Below are positions 19,699 through 28,195 of a stretch of DNA of 51,216 bases, piece by piece. The translations under genes and the position numbers were made by a program. How positions within the stretch are numbered: the first letter of the stretch is position 1; each line of letters begins with the position of its first letter. The DNA lies in contig NZ_BAOS01000035.1 in NCBI RefSeq assembly GCF_002443295.1, forward strand, positions 1-51,216. Reading direction: 5' to 3'. This stretch comes from Candidatus Scalindua japonica (GTDB lineage Bacteria > Planctomycetota > Brocadiia > Brocadiales > Scalinduaceae). A model generated the notes under the pieces. The model was given only the letters and a program-made list of their open reading frames with translations, had not been told where the DNA came from and did no database searches.

Positions 19699-19890
19699 TT
19701 ATCCTTTCTTTAATTTGGCTTGTTTGTAGATGCTATTTAAAGTCCCGGGCATGAGATCATCTGAAAATTTACCAGGAACAGTGACACGTCCCTCTTTTAC
19801 TGTATGTTTATACTGTCTATGACTGCCTTTTGTTTTGATCCAATACCATCCATCTTCTTCAATAAGTTTTATGATATCACGAACTTTCAT
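19699..19890 (-). CDS. hicA: HicA-family toxin (mRNA interferase)
   Basis: 63 aa with the dsRBD-like HicA fold: VRDIIKLIEEDGWYWIKTKG, then SHRQYKHTVKEGRVTVPGK. Catalytic His H24 lies in GSHRQYKH. HicA cleaves mRNA when free of HicB. Toxin-first order is the classical hicAB layout. A strong sigma-70-like promoter lies 50-80 nt upstream. Both genes look intact, with repeat elements on both sides. Confidence 0.92.
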   Translation of the reverse strand: MKVRDIIKLIEEDGWYWIKTKGSHRQYKHTVKEGRVTVPGKFSDDLMPGTLNSIYKQAKLKKG

Positions 19891-19940
19891 TTGTAACCTG
19901 CTCTATGTACGATTATATTAGTTAAGCCTGGATCACTCAC

Positions 19941-19969
19941 ATCATAAGTTAATGTAGTAATTAAGTCAA
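19941..19969 (-). promoter_or_regulatory. Sigma-70-like promoter of hicAB
   Basis: On the minus strand: TTGACT, a 17-nt spacer, TATGAT, placed 51 nt upstream of the hicA start. Near-consensus in both boxes and spacing. Confidence 0.75.
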
Positions 19970-19992
19970 TACAGTAGAAGAAAACGTATTTA

Positions 19993-20050
19993 CTAAGAAT
20001 GGGTTATTTTATCAATGATGGTAAAAGGTTCAATCAAAATGATTGAACCA
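19993..20050. repeat. Dispersed intergenic repeat, copy B, with perfect palindrome
   Basis: Core TTTTATCAATGATGGTAAAA, directly followed by GGTTCAATCA-AAA-TGATTGAACC (20028-20050), a perfect 10-bp inverted repeat. The ATTGRACCAG part recurs near 20.92 kb and 24.47 kb. Confidence 0.65.
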
Positions 20051-20168
20051 GCGAGTACTTTATAAGTAGTTTTCCTGCATTCTTGGATTCCTAAGATTTT
20101 TTTTTCTACTTGTTCTCCATCAAACTGTTTCAATAGCCTTTATCATTTGCTTTCAGAATAATATCTGA

Positions 20169-20903
20169 AAAAATTGGTGTAGTAAACCTCAGAATCGTAT
20201 CAATGATTATCGTACCATGCTTCAGGTATGGCGCGACGCCGGTGTCGTAACTCATGTAGGGTACATTATCGGTTTTCCCGGCGACACCTATGATTCTATT
20301 ATGCGTGATGTGGAGCGTCTGAAAAATGAACTTCCTATTGAGTTTTTTGAGTTTTTCATGATGACGCCCCTGCCGGGGTCACAAGACCATCTCGATAACT
20401 ATCTGAAAGGTGTGCCGATGTCTAAAGATATGAATGAGTATGACACCGCACACCCCTGCATGGAACACCCCAAAATGAGTCGTGATGAACTGATGCGGGC
20501 TTACCGGGACGCGTGGAAATCTTTTTATTCCCACAGGCATGTAGAGACGATTTTGAATCGGAGGAAAGACCGTCGGAGGAAAAACATTGCCAGGCATATG
20601 ATATGGTTTCGAAACGCGGTCTTCATTGAGGGCCTCCATCCTTTCCTTTTCGGCCTTTTTCGGATTAAAGGGAGAAAAAGGCGCTCGCCAAAGTTTCGTA
20701 CGGAGTCGATTCCAATCTACTATTACCGCAGAACATGGGATATTGTTTCGTGGTTGGTCCGTACGCTATTAATGTTTATTGAGTTGAGATACCTGTACTA
20801 TAAGGCAAACAGGGATAAGAACAATGATTACATGGATATGGCTATTACCCCGGAACTACTTATAAAGAAGGGTATCATCGCAGAGGAACCAGCCTCTCCA
20901 TAA
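20169..20903 (+). pseudogene. 5'-truncated B12-binding/radical SAM protein, C-terminal part only
   Basis: From ATG 20217 there are 228 aa, but the frame is open from 20169 and already encodes family sequence before that ATG (KPQNRINDYRTMLQVWRDAG). What remains is the second half of the radical SAM barrel (VVTHVGYIIGFPGDTYDSIM; FFMMTPLPGSQDH) and the C-terminal region. The B12-binding domain and the CxxxCxxC cluster motif are absent, with a TGA just upstream at 20166-20168. Without the cluster it cannot do radical chemistry. Most likely a decaying gene. Confidence 0.8.
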
Positions 20904-21123
20904 TGTTTGGATTGAAATAAAAATGATTGGACCAGCGGAAGGGATGTGTACGGATAACATCGACAAACAAGTTTGTTCATACCGCCGTTTCATGCGTTAT
21001 TAAATCATAATCTTCTGGCCTGGAATGCAGAGCAGAAAAACCATGGTGAGTAAAAATCGGTAAATCAACCTATATTTTTATCTGCGTAAATCCACGTCCT
21101 ATTCTTAAAAAGAAAAAAGCAAT

Positions 21124-21456
21124 TTACTCAAAATCATCACTTCTCCAACCATAGTATGTAGAAAGATAGTCAAGTATCTCTTTTTCAATCTCAGGGTCAA
21201 GATTGACCATTCCTTCTTCTGCCTGCATCCTTCTGATTGTCTCCAGCCAGCCTTCTCTGTCTGATCTGCTTTGTATCACAATCTGAGATGAGTGACATAA
21301 AGTACAGGCCATATTCACTATCTTAAATCCTTTTGCGATAATAAAGCCTGTCTCCTCATCTATTTTGTCCTGAGCCGTAAGGCTCGATATAAAGACGCAG
21401 AGGGTAAAGACAAAAACGCTGAATTGTGTACAAACATATTTTATGGAATATCGCAT
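21124..21456 (-). CDS. sorB: Sulfite dehydrogenase cytochrome c subunit (SorB-like)
   Basis: About 110 aa. Signal peptide at residues about 10-29 (FSVFVFTLCVFISSLTAQD). A single haem-binding motif C51-TLC-H55 (VNMACTLCHSSQIV) is followed by the helix SREGW-type region RSDREGWLETIRRMQAEEG. It accepts electrons from SorA and passes them to the respiratory chain in the periplasm. The ATG at 21456 overlaps the sorA stop (TAATG), so translation is coupled. That coupled start is preferred over an in-frame ATG at 21486. Confidence 0.88.
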   Translation of the reverse strand: MRYSIKYVCTQFSVFVFTLCVFISSLTAQDKIDEETGFIIAKGFKIVNMACTLCHSSQIVIQSRSDREGWLETIRRMQAEEGMVNLDPEIEKEILDYLSTYYGWRSDDFE

Positions 21457-22700
21457 TATGTTACGTAGAGAGCAATCCTGTGACATGAATTATTCAGGTA
21501 ACCTTTCGGGTTCCATCCCGGTACAACCATTGGCTGCATTCTGCCATTGCTGTCCGTTGCTTTTGCCCATACTTCATAATATCCTTTTTCAGCAAAACGC
21601 ACTTTGCAAAACCACCTCTGCCACGCTAGGCGGTTCACAGGATTTGTTAATTTACACTCTATCCATGTTGCTCCGAAATCAATAGACAGATGCATCTTCG
21701 AAACGGAAAGATCCCCCGCCCATGCATGCCCTCGCAGCTCTAACGGTTCTTCAAGGTTTACAGAGGTTTGTGTCCGCGGAAAGGTTATTATAGATTTCAC
21801 CGGCATAGACTCAATAATGCGCATATTTTCATTTGCTACCTTTTTGCCGCGTGCAACAGGATGAGTGGGTACCCGGTACGACTTTCCCCTCATTTTCTTT
21901 CCGTCATGGACTCTATTTCTTATTTCGATTTTTCTCAACCATTTACCGCAGGTAGACCCTGGCCAACCTCCGGTAACCAGTCTCAGGGGGTATCCGTTAA
22001 GATAAGGTATGTCCTGTCCGTTCATTGCAAAAGCGATGAGAGATTCATCTTCCATCGCTTTTTCTATTGGCACACCTCTTGAAATAACGACCTTATCGGG
22101 ATCTCTGCTCAAGTGAGTATCCGCCCCGTAATAACCGATATAAACGGCATCATCCCTGACCCCAACGTGTGCAAGAACATCTTTCAGCCTGGCACCTGTC
22201 CAACTGGCGCAACTGACAGCACCGTAAGTCCACTGGAGACCTTTTACACGTGGTCTGAATTCGCTTCGACCGTTACCACCACATTCAATCTGTATCTGAT
22301 ATGTATAATGCTTGAATTTCTCCTTTAGTTCATCAATTGTGAAACTCATTTGATGTCCGGCAGATTCACCTTCTATCGTAAGCGTCCAGCTATTGGGATC
22401 AGGATTTTCCGGCGGATGACCGCTGTTTCTTACAAACATTTTACCTGCAGGTGTTACCTCATCGTCAAGCAGGTGTGGTGGTGTTTCCATGTTAATGGGC
22501 AGGTTACTTAAAATGCTGAGATCGGGATGTTTGTCCGGTATTTTGATCGGTCCCTTAGCGTCAGCAATTCCAATAGGGATCAGACCTTCCGGCATTAAGT
22601 TGGCAAAGGGGATACTTGTACCCAGGATTGCTGTTATAGTCATAAGGCTGCTTTTTCTCAGGAAGCCTCTCCGTGTTAATTTGTAAATGTCTCTTTCCAT
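21456..22700 (-). CDS. sorA: Sulfite dehydrogenase molybdopterin subunit (SorA-like, Tat-exported)
   Basis: 414 aa. Twin-arginine signal TRRGFLRKSS at residues 9-18. The Mo-binding Cys is C164 in WTYGAVSCASWTGARL; IECGGNGRSEF and GYPLRLVTGGWPGSTCGKWL are further cofactor motifs of the sulfite oxidase fold. The C-terminal dimerisation domain begins near residue 310. Oxidises sulfite to sulfate in the periplasm and donates electrons to the SorB cytochrome encoded next. Full length; no lesions. Confidence 0.92.
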   Translation of the reverse strand: MERDIYKLTRRGFLRKSSLMTITAILGTSIPFANLMPEGLIPIGIADAKGPIKIPDKHPDLSILSNLPINMETPPHLLDDEVTPAGKMFVRNSGHPPENPDPNSWTLTIEGESAGHQMSFTIDELKEKFKHYTYQIQIECGGNGRSEFRPRVKGLQWTYGAVSCASWTGARLKDVLAHVGVRDDAVYIGYYGADTHLSRDPDKVVISRGVPIEKAMEDESLIAFAMNGQDIPYLNGYPLRLVTGGWPGSTCGKWLRKIEIRNRVHDGKKMRGKSYRVPTHPVARGKKVANENMRIIESMPVKSIITFPRTQTSVNLEEPLELRGHAWAGDLSVSKMHLSIDFGATWIECKLTNPVNRLAWQRWFCKVRFAEKGYYEVWAKATDSNGRMQPMVVPGWNPKGYLNNSCHRIALYVT

Positions 22701-22773
22701 TTAATGCTCCGGCACTTTTATAAGTTATAAATACTACCAATCTTATATTTATTCCTTCCCTTATCTATAGAAC

Positions 22774-23697
22774 CTATTTCATCATTTTTTTTGCGGTTCT
22801 TACTTTAGACAGAGATTTGTCTTCACCGATCTTTACTTTACCGCAACTACCATCAGTCATTTTCTGGAATATTAACTTTGCTTTAGTTGGCGGTTGATTC
22901 GTTTCCGCTTTTAAGTATCGTGCCGTCATTTGGCAGTACTCTTTGTCTATTTCTATACCAGTGCTGTTTCTGCCATTTCTTAAAGCGGCAATCAACGTTG
23001 TTCCTGATCCGCAAAAAGGGTCCAGTACCGTATCGTTATAGAAGGAGAACATCCGAACCAGGCGAGTAGCTAATTTGAGAGGAAAGGGTGCAGGGTGGTT
23101 CTTCGTAGAAGCGCCGGTTATATTCCATATCTGCTTGAACCAATCGTTAAAATCATTTTTACTGATTTTGCTTTTCTTTCGCTGTTCTTCAGATGGCTGT
23201 CTGTATCCTCCCGGTTTTCGTTGCATTAATATGTATTCCATATCATTTTTGATAATAGCATTGGGTTCATAGGGCTTTCCCAGGAACTTTGTACCGTTGG
23301 ATACTTCATAGTTTGCGTTTGATATTTTATGCCAGATGATGGGATTGAGATTATCAAATCCAATCTTCCTGCATATTACCGAAATATCAGCGTGTAAGGG
23401 GAAGACAAGATGCCTTCCGTATTTACGCCGGGAAACGCAGACATCACCGACGACACATACTAATCTGCCGCCAGGGACCAGCACTCTGAATACACCTTTC
23501 CAGACTTTCTTCAACTCTTTTAAAAATGTTTCATAATTATCTATATGGCCCAATTGATCGGAATTTTCATTGTAACGTTTAAGATTCCAGTAGGGCGGGG
23601 ACGTTACGACAAGATGAACAGAGTCATTTGGCAAAAATGAGAGGTCTCGCGAATCACCATGTATCAGTTTATGAGATGTTTCATTAATATTTTTCAT
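22774..23697 (-). CDS. Type II DNA methyltransferase, beta class (TSPPY motif)
   Basis: 307 aa. Catalytic motif TSPPYW at 32-37; AdoMet-binding motif DPFCGSGTT at 226-234. The order catalytic then AdoMet is the beta class, which modifies the amino group of adenine (N6) or cytosine (N4). Its start overlaps the stop of the adjacent restriction endonuclease gene by 4 nt (ATGA), so it is the cognate protector. A Lys-rich tail ends the protein. The target base cannot be decided from sequence alone. Confidence 0.92.
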   Translation of the reverse strand: MKNINETSHKLIHGDSRDLSFLPNDSVHLVVTSPPYWNLKRYNENSDQLGHIDNYETFLKELKKVWKGVFRVLVPGGRLVCVVGDVCVSRRKYGRHLVFPLHADISVICRKIGFDNLNPIIWHKISNANYEVSNGTKFLGKPYEPNAIIKNDMEYILMQRKPGGYRQPSEEQRKKSKISKNDFNDWFKQIWNITGASTKNHPAPFPLKLATRLVRMFSFYNDTVLDPFCGSGTTLIAALRNGRNSTGIEIDKEYCQMTARYLKAETNQPPTKAKLIFQKMTDGSCGKVKIGEDKSLSKVRTAKKMMK

Positions 23698-24422
23698 TCC
23701 GCAAAAACCCTTACATGAGAGGAGAGAGATTTTGCAAAATGAGAGAAAGCAAGATCTGTTGACGGTTCTTTATAAATGCCATTAATCCCGTTAACACTGT
23801 CAGAGGTGATAAACGATGCAGATGTGTAATGACGCTCTCGAATAAGTTTTTTACAAAACAGCTCATATCGTTTCATGTATGATGCCCCTGTAAATTCAGG
23901 AAATACCTTAAAGTGGGGTTCTTTCACTTTCACGGGACGTTTCGAAGCTTCACACTCTTCAAGCATAAAGAAATAACCGAGAAACGGCGGAGTATCTCCT
24001 TTAAACGCACCTTCTCTGAATGCTGTCCAGAGATCAAGGGCCGTCCCCATTGCCTCTTCTGTCCGGTTATTGAAATTGTTACCAAAGGATGGCCCGACTT
24101 GAGATTTTGCCTCTACCGCGGCAACTAAGCTATCATCTTTGATAACCAGTAAATCCCACTCCTTCGTAGGTCGAAAGAATCCCGGTAACTCCAGCAGTTT
24201 CTTCCGGTAAACATATTTACTTTTAATTCCGGTATCCAGTATTATCTTTGTAAAAAGATTAATAAATTCATCCATTTGCGCGCCACCGGTCACAGCGCTT
24301 CTCAAGCCGGCGTCAGCGGTCCCCTTGCTTTTTTGCCGTTCTCCCTGTGCCTTGCGGGTAACCCAGTAATGAGCAACTGCCACAGCTACCTGTTGGTCAG
24401 GATTGTCAGTAATTTTCTGCAT
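23694..24422 (-). CDS. XhoI/PaeR7I-family type II restriction endonuclease
   Basis: 242 aa. It resembles the XhoI family over its full length, notably EAKSQVGPSFGNNFNNRTEE and SYMKRYELFCKKLIRERHYT. The likely PD-(D/E)XK site is D90 ... E104-A-K106. Family members cut CTCGAG. The gene precedes and overlaps the methyltransferase by 4 nt; no controller protein is visible. The frame is intact, so the system may be active. Recognition of CTCGAG is inferred from family only. Confidence 0.88.
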   Translation of the reverse strand: MQKITDNPDQQVAVAVAHYWVTRKAQGERQKSKGTADAGLRSAVTGGAQMDEFINLFTKIILDTGIKSKYVYRKKLLELPGFFRPTKEWDLLVIKDDSLVAAVEAKSQVGPSFGNNFNNRTEEAMGTALDLWTAFREGAFKGDTPPFLGYFFMLEECEASKRPVKVKEPHFKVFPEFTGASYMKRYELFCKKLIRERHYTSASFITSDSVNGINGIYKEPSTDLAFSHFAKSLSSHVRVFAE

Positions 24423-24459
24423 AAAGCAATCGGTTTTCAGATAATTTAAACTTCGATAA

Positions 24460-24556
24460 AAAGAAAATATTGGACCAGTTTATAAAAACAGTTTTGTAAA
24501 TGTATATGATGAAGCGGGTTTTGTCAATAATGATAAGGGATTAAACAAAATGAATT
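24460..24556. repeat. Dispersed intergenic repeat, copy C
   Basis: GTAAATGTATATGATGAAGC, then TTTTGTCAATAATGATAAGG and ATTAAACAAAATGAATT. The first part aligns with copy D over more than 60 nt. An AATATTGGACCAG motif, also found near copies B and at 20.92 kb, lies just upstream. Confidence 0.65.
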
Positions 24557-24561
24557 CTTTA

Positions 24562-25449
24562 TTACTCTATAACATCCTCAGCAATTATCCAGACTCCGTA
24601 AATTTGAAGATATTTACCATTGACACCACTGCGGTATTCCATTCTTGTTACTTCGATACCATCATAAACAAATCTATCACTTATTCTCTGATTTATGTAA
24701 TCACCGGATGCCGATGAATACTGCAGGACAAAGTTGAAAATTTCAACATTACCTTCATCTTCGATATAACGTACGTTTGAGCCTGCTACACCGTCGGATT
24801 CTCTTATATTGTCTGTATATGTCACTTTAAGTCGGTAATAACGCTTTGTTCCTTCAAGTGGCGCAAGGAATTGAGACAGTAACCCTCCATTTAAATATTT
24901 TGTTAAAGATGAGTAGGATGTCCCTTCGGTGGTAAATGTAATATTACCTACAGGAAATATCTGAAAGGACTGTGTTCTGACAACATCATTACCATTTATC
25001 GTTTTTGCCTTAATGTCACCTTTTACTTCCAGCTTTGATCCCGGAGTCATTGTGCCTATCCCGATGTTACCATTATTTGTATTGAATACATTGGAGTTTT
25101 CAGCTTGCCAGAAAGAATCTTTCCCTCCATTTGTTGCTGCGGCTACTGCTGCTGTTGTCTGCAATGTTCCATCGGGAAACATGATTCCATCAATTCCAGG
25201 GCTGCCAAAAATATGGAGTCTGGCCAATGGTTCCAACGTACCGATTCCCACATTACCTCCAAAGATAGCGTTGTTCCCTATTCCATCAGCATCTTTTTTA
25301 TCATCTTTGGGGTCCTGATAACCCGAAGCAGAGCTAAAGCCCTCTTCCGAAGCAGAAACAATATTCGTTATGGTATAGGATCAGAAAATTACTATTGAAA
25401 CTAAAACCATGATAAATGACCTTTCAGTTCTTAATCGCATTTTATCCAT
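24562..25449 (-). pseudogene. Tail-fibre/adhesin-like exported protein interrupted by an in-frame TGA in its signal peptide
   Basis: Two in-frame ATGs at 25449 and 25440 lie behind AAGGAG and open a signal peptide (RSFIMVLVSIVIF). Codon 20 from ATG 25440 is TGA (25383-25381), after which the same frame continues without interruption: SYTITNIVSASEEGFSSASG, then GIGNNAIFGGNVGIGT and IGIGTMTPGSKLEVKGDI repeats like those of the giant S74 protein, and a beta-rich C-terminus. Translation could restart only at GTG 25251, without a signal. Either a nonsense mutation or TGA readthrough. Confidence 0.75.
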
Positions 25450-25493
25450 CTCCTTTCTGTATTGTGAAATACTACAAAAAATGAAAGTTTTAA

Positions 25494-26081
25494 TTATTTT
25501 ACAGAATTTTCGCGGCATGGGTTATATACAAAACCGTTACTTTCAGTGAACTCGCAGAAAACCTTGCATGCCTCATTACTCAACAGATTATCAATGACAT
25601 CTATTTTGCGTTTTTTGAGTTCCTCTTTCCAATCCGGGTGAAGAGGGCCTTCATCAAAGCCTGTGATCTCCTCCAGCTCTTTTCCACTGCCTGCTATCAC
25701 AAGCGATTGTATGCCAGACCATATAACAGCCCCGTAACACATAGCACACGGCCGCCAGTTAACTACGAGTTCATGTGAAACCATGCCGGGCTTTCCAAGA
25801 TCAAAAATTTTGAGTTTCTTTTGGGCGATTGATAAAGCCATTATTTCAGCATGAGCTGAAGAGCAGTTTGATGGTACGACTATATTTACACCTATGGAAA
25901 TTAATTTACCGGTATGTTGTTCAAATACTCCTGCCGCAAACGGCCCACCGGTACCGTATTTATAATTTAACTTGGAGAAATGAATAATCATCCTCATCCG
26001 GTCTGCATGTGTAGTGAGATATTCAGGGCAGCGTGCAAGTTCCCTGGTAATCCAATCAGGTAAAGTAAGAGTTATATCCAT
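25494..26081 (-). CDS. Nucleoside/nucleobase deaminase (cytidine deaminase-like fold)
   Basis: 195 aa. Zinc motif H77-A-E79 (SSAHAEIMAL) and P-C112-AMC115 (NWRPCAMCYGAVIWSG), the pattern of the TadA/guanine deaminase group. E79 is the proton shuttle. The C-terminal part (TGFDEGPLHPDWKEELKKR) resembles guanine-deaminase-type members rather than tRNA-specific TadA. Cytoplasmic. Substrate not certain. It stands between two repeat-bearing gaps. Confidence 0.87.
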   Translation of the reverse strand: MDITLTLPDWITRELARCPEYLTTHADRMRMIIHFSKLNYKYGTGGPFAAGVFEQHTGKLISIGVNIVVPSNCSSAHAEIMALSIAQKKLKIFDLGKPGMVSHELVVNWRPCAMCYGAVIWSGIQSLVIAGSGKELEEITGFDEGPLHPDWKEELKKRKIDVIDNLLSNEACKVFCEFTESNGFVYNPCRENSVK

Positions 26082-26216
26082 GATTCTTGCTGAAAAAAGA
26101 TTAGAGGGAGAGAATAATGTCTGATCTTGAAATACAATCTTCTATTTTTTTTTCATCAATCCAATTGATAGAAAAAATTTTACAGTACAGTAGTCTTCAG
26201 AAACTCTTTTTAAGTT

Positions 26217-26280
26217 GGTAAATGTATAAAAAGATGAGTGATTTGTCAACAATGGTAGATAATCAAATGGATTGAATAGC
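26217..26280. repeat. Dispersed intergenic repeat, copy D
   Basis: GGTAAATGTATAAAAAGATG, then GATTTGTCAACAATGGTAGA and AATCAAATGGATTGAA. Aligns with copy C from the GTAAATGTATA block to the final ATT. Confidence 0.65.
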
Positions 26281-26331
26281 TCATTGTATGTTGCAGTTAT
26301 TCGTAATTCTGATATTTGGAATTACTTATTC

Positions 26332-27537
26332 TTATGGATAAACTTCCATCTTATTCCCGATAGCATAGAGCTTGCCGTCTGTTGAAGGAATATAAATAGT
26401 CCCGTCTTTATCGATCGCTGCGGATGATTCAATGGCACCGCCGGTTTCAATAAACCACTTCAGGGTGCCGTCTGGGTTTATGGCGTAGAACTTTTTATCG
26501 CGTGAGCCCACATAAATAACTCCATTAGCGTCAACTGCAGGTGAAGACATGACTGAATATTTTGTTTCAAATGTCCATTTAAGAGTACCGTCAGGATTTA
26601 TTGCATAGAGCCGGCCGTCTCCAGACCCTACATAAATTGTACCGTCCAGTGCGAGAGCCGTGGAGGAGTCGATATCGTATTCAGTCTTAAATTGCCATTT
26701 CAGATGACCATCAGGGCTAAGCGCAAACAGGTACGAGTCTTCAGAACCGAAATAGATTGTTCCATCATCTCCAATGGAAGGTGATGATTCCAGCAGATAG
26801 TGAGTGCCGAATGACCAGACGGCTTTGCCATCAGGCCTGAGAGCAAACATATAGTAATCTTCTGAACCGCAATAAACCATATCATCATCTCCGATAGCAG
26901 GGGATGACCATATGTGGTCTGCAGTCTTATATTTCCATCTGTGCTTACCTTCCGCGTCCACTGAGTGTATTCTGCCGTCCCAGCACCCAAAATAGAGCGA
27001 GCCGTCATCTCCAATCGCAGGAGAGGAGAGAATGCCTCCCTTTGTCTGGTGTTTCCATTTCAGTTTACCGTCGGGATAGAGCGCATAGAGGCATCCGTCC
27101 CAGGATCCGAAGTAGATGATGCCGTCAATATCGATTGATGGAGTGGAGTCCACTTCAGCGCCTGTTTTAAACTTCCATTTCAGAGTGCCATCCGGATTAA
27201 CAGCATAGAGATGTTTATCCTGTGATCCAAAATATATAGTACCATCAATGCCTATTACAGGTGAAGATGAAATAGACGCCTCAGCCTGAAACTCCCATTT
27301 TATGTCGTTTGTCTCTGACGCGGCATAAGGACTTCGCCCCGTATGGTGCAGGTCATGGCGATGCATAGGCCAGGGTGTACGAGCAACTCTCTCACCGAAA
27401 TATTGTGGAGAAACATCTTCTTCCTGCTCGTCTGACCACGCGGTTTGTGTCAATGTATATAAAAGAATGCCAATAATGAAAAACGCTGAAGATAGCGCAT
27501 TTCTATACCTGAAAACAGTCTTGTTGTTCGTTGTCAC
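26332..27537 (-). CDS. Exported PQQ-type beta-propeller repeat protein
   Basis: 401 aa. N-terminal signal segment (SAFFIIGILLYTLTQTAWS). From residue 70 onward there are about eight repeats of the form SSP-IG-DGTIYFGSxDxxLYA-xxPDG-LKWxF, each about 40 residues with a terminal Trp, as in PQQ-like/BamB-like propellers. No PQQ ligands or haem motif seen, so it is more likely a scaffold or sensor than a dehydrogenase. It lies 65 nt from hisB on the same strand but has no obvious link to histidine synthesis. Confidence 0.88.
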   Translation of the reverse strand: MTTNNKTVFRYRNALSSAFFIIGILLYTLTQTAWSDEQEEDVSPQYFGERVARTPWPMHRHDLHHTGRSPYAASETNDIKWEFQAEASISSSPVIGIDGTIYFGSQDKHLYAVNPDGTLKWKFKTGAEVDSTPSIDIDGIIYFGSWDGCLYALYPDGKLKWKHQTKGGILSSPAIGDDGSLYFGCWDGRIHSVDAEGKHRWKYKTADHIWSSPAIGDDDMVYCGSEDYYMFALRPDGKAVWSFGTHYLLESSPSIGDDGTIYFGSEDSYLFALSPDGHLKWQFKTEYDIDSSTALALDGTIYVGSGDGRLYAINPDGTLKWTFETKYSVMSSPAVDANGVIYVGSRDKKFYAINPDGTLKWFIETGGAIESSAAIDKDGTIYIPSTDGKLYAIGNKMEVYP

Positions 27538-27602
27538 TGAAAAATCCTTTCGATCAATATTTTATAAAAGGTCTGAAATGGGTGCTTATAGATTGCCGTT
27601 AT

Positions 27603-28193
27603 TTATAAAACACCCTTTGTAGAGGGAACTTCATTTGTCCGTTCATCAACTTTTGTAGCCCTGTCAAGGGCCTTCGCTAAACCTTTGAAAATCGCTTCCG
27701 CGATATGATGTGCGTTTTCACCGTATGGAACATCTACATGGAGGTTCAGACCTGCGTTTACCGTAAATGCCTCCAGAAACTCCTTGATCAGTTCAGAGTC
27801 AAAATCACCAATCTTCCGGGAATCTAACTTAGCGTTGAAGACCAGGGCAGAACGCCCGCTTATATCCAGAGCTATGTTTGCAAGTGATTCCTGCATCGGT
27901 AGACTGACATTGGAAAAACGGACTATCCCTGCTTTATTGCCTAAAGCTTCTTTTACCGCCAGCCCCATGCAGATACCAACGTCTTCAACCGTATGATGAA
28001 AGTCTACATTGGTATCACCTGTAGCCTTAAGTTCCAGATCAAACAGGGCGTGCTTTGCAAGCAGATCCAGCATATGGTCAAAGAAGCCAATACCTGTAGA
28101 TACTGAACGTTTACCCTCACCGTCCAGATTGAGAGATAGACTGATGTTCGTTTCATTCGTCTTTCTGTCTATTATTGAGGTTCTCTTTTCCAT
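27603..28193 (-). CDS. hisB: Imidazoleglycerol-phosphate dehydratase
   Basis: 196 aa, standard monofunctional size. Two metal-binding motifs are present: DFHHTVEDVGICMG and NAHHIAEAIFKGLAKALDRA. Catalyses the sixth step of histidine biosynthesis, imidazoleglycerol phosphate to imidazoleacetol phosphate. It begins 2 nt after hisC stops, in the order hisD-hisC-hisB on the minus strand. Complete and without anomalies. Confidence 0.97.
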   Translation of the reverse strand: MEKRTSIIDRKTNETNISLSLNLDGEGKRSVSTGIGFFDHMLDLLAKHALFDLELKATGDTNVDFHHTVEDVGICMGLAVKEALGNKAGIVRFSNVSLPMQESLANIALDISGRSALVFNAKLDSRKIGDFDSELIKEFLEAFTVNAGLNLHVDVPYGENAHHIAEAIFKGLAKALDRATKVDERTNEVPSTKGVL

Positions 28194-28195
28194 AA

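Noticed and set aside
24562-25251. Adhesin-like protein starting at GTG 25251
   Set aside because: Family-like sequence and a signal peptide continue upstream in the same frame to ATG 25440; the GTG is only where the stop-to-stop frame first offers a start.
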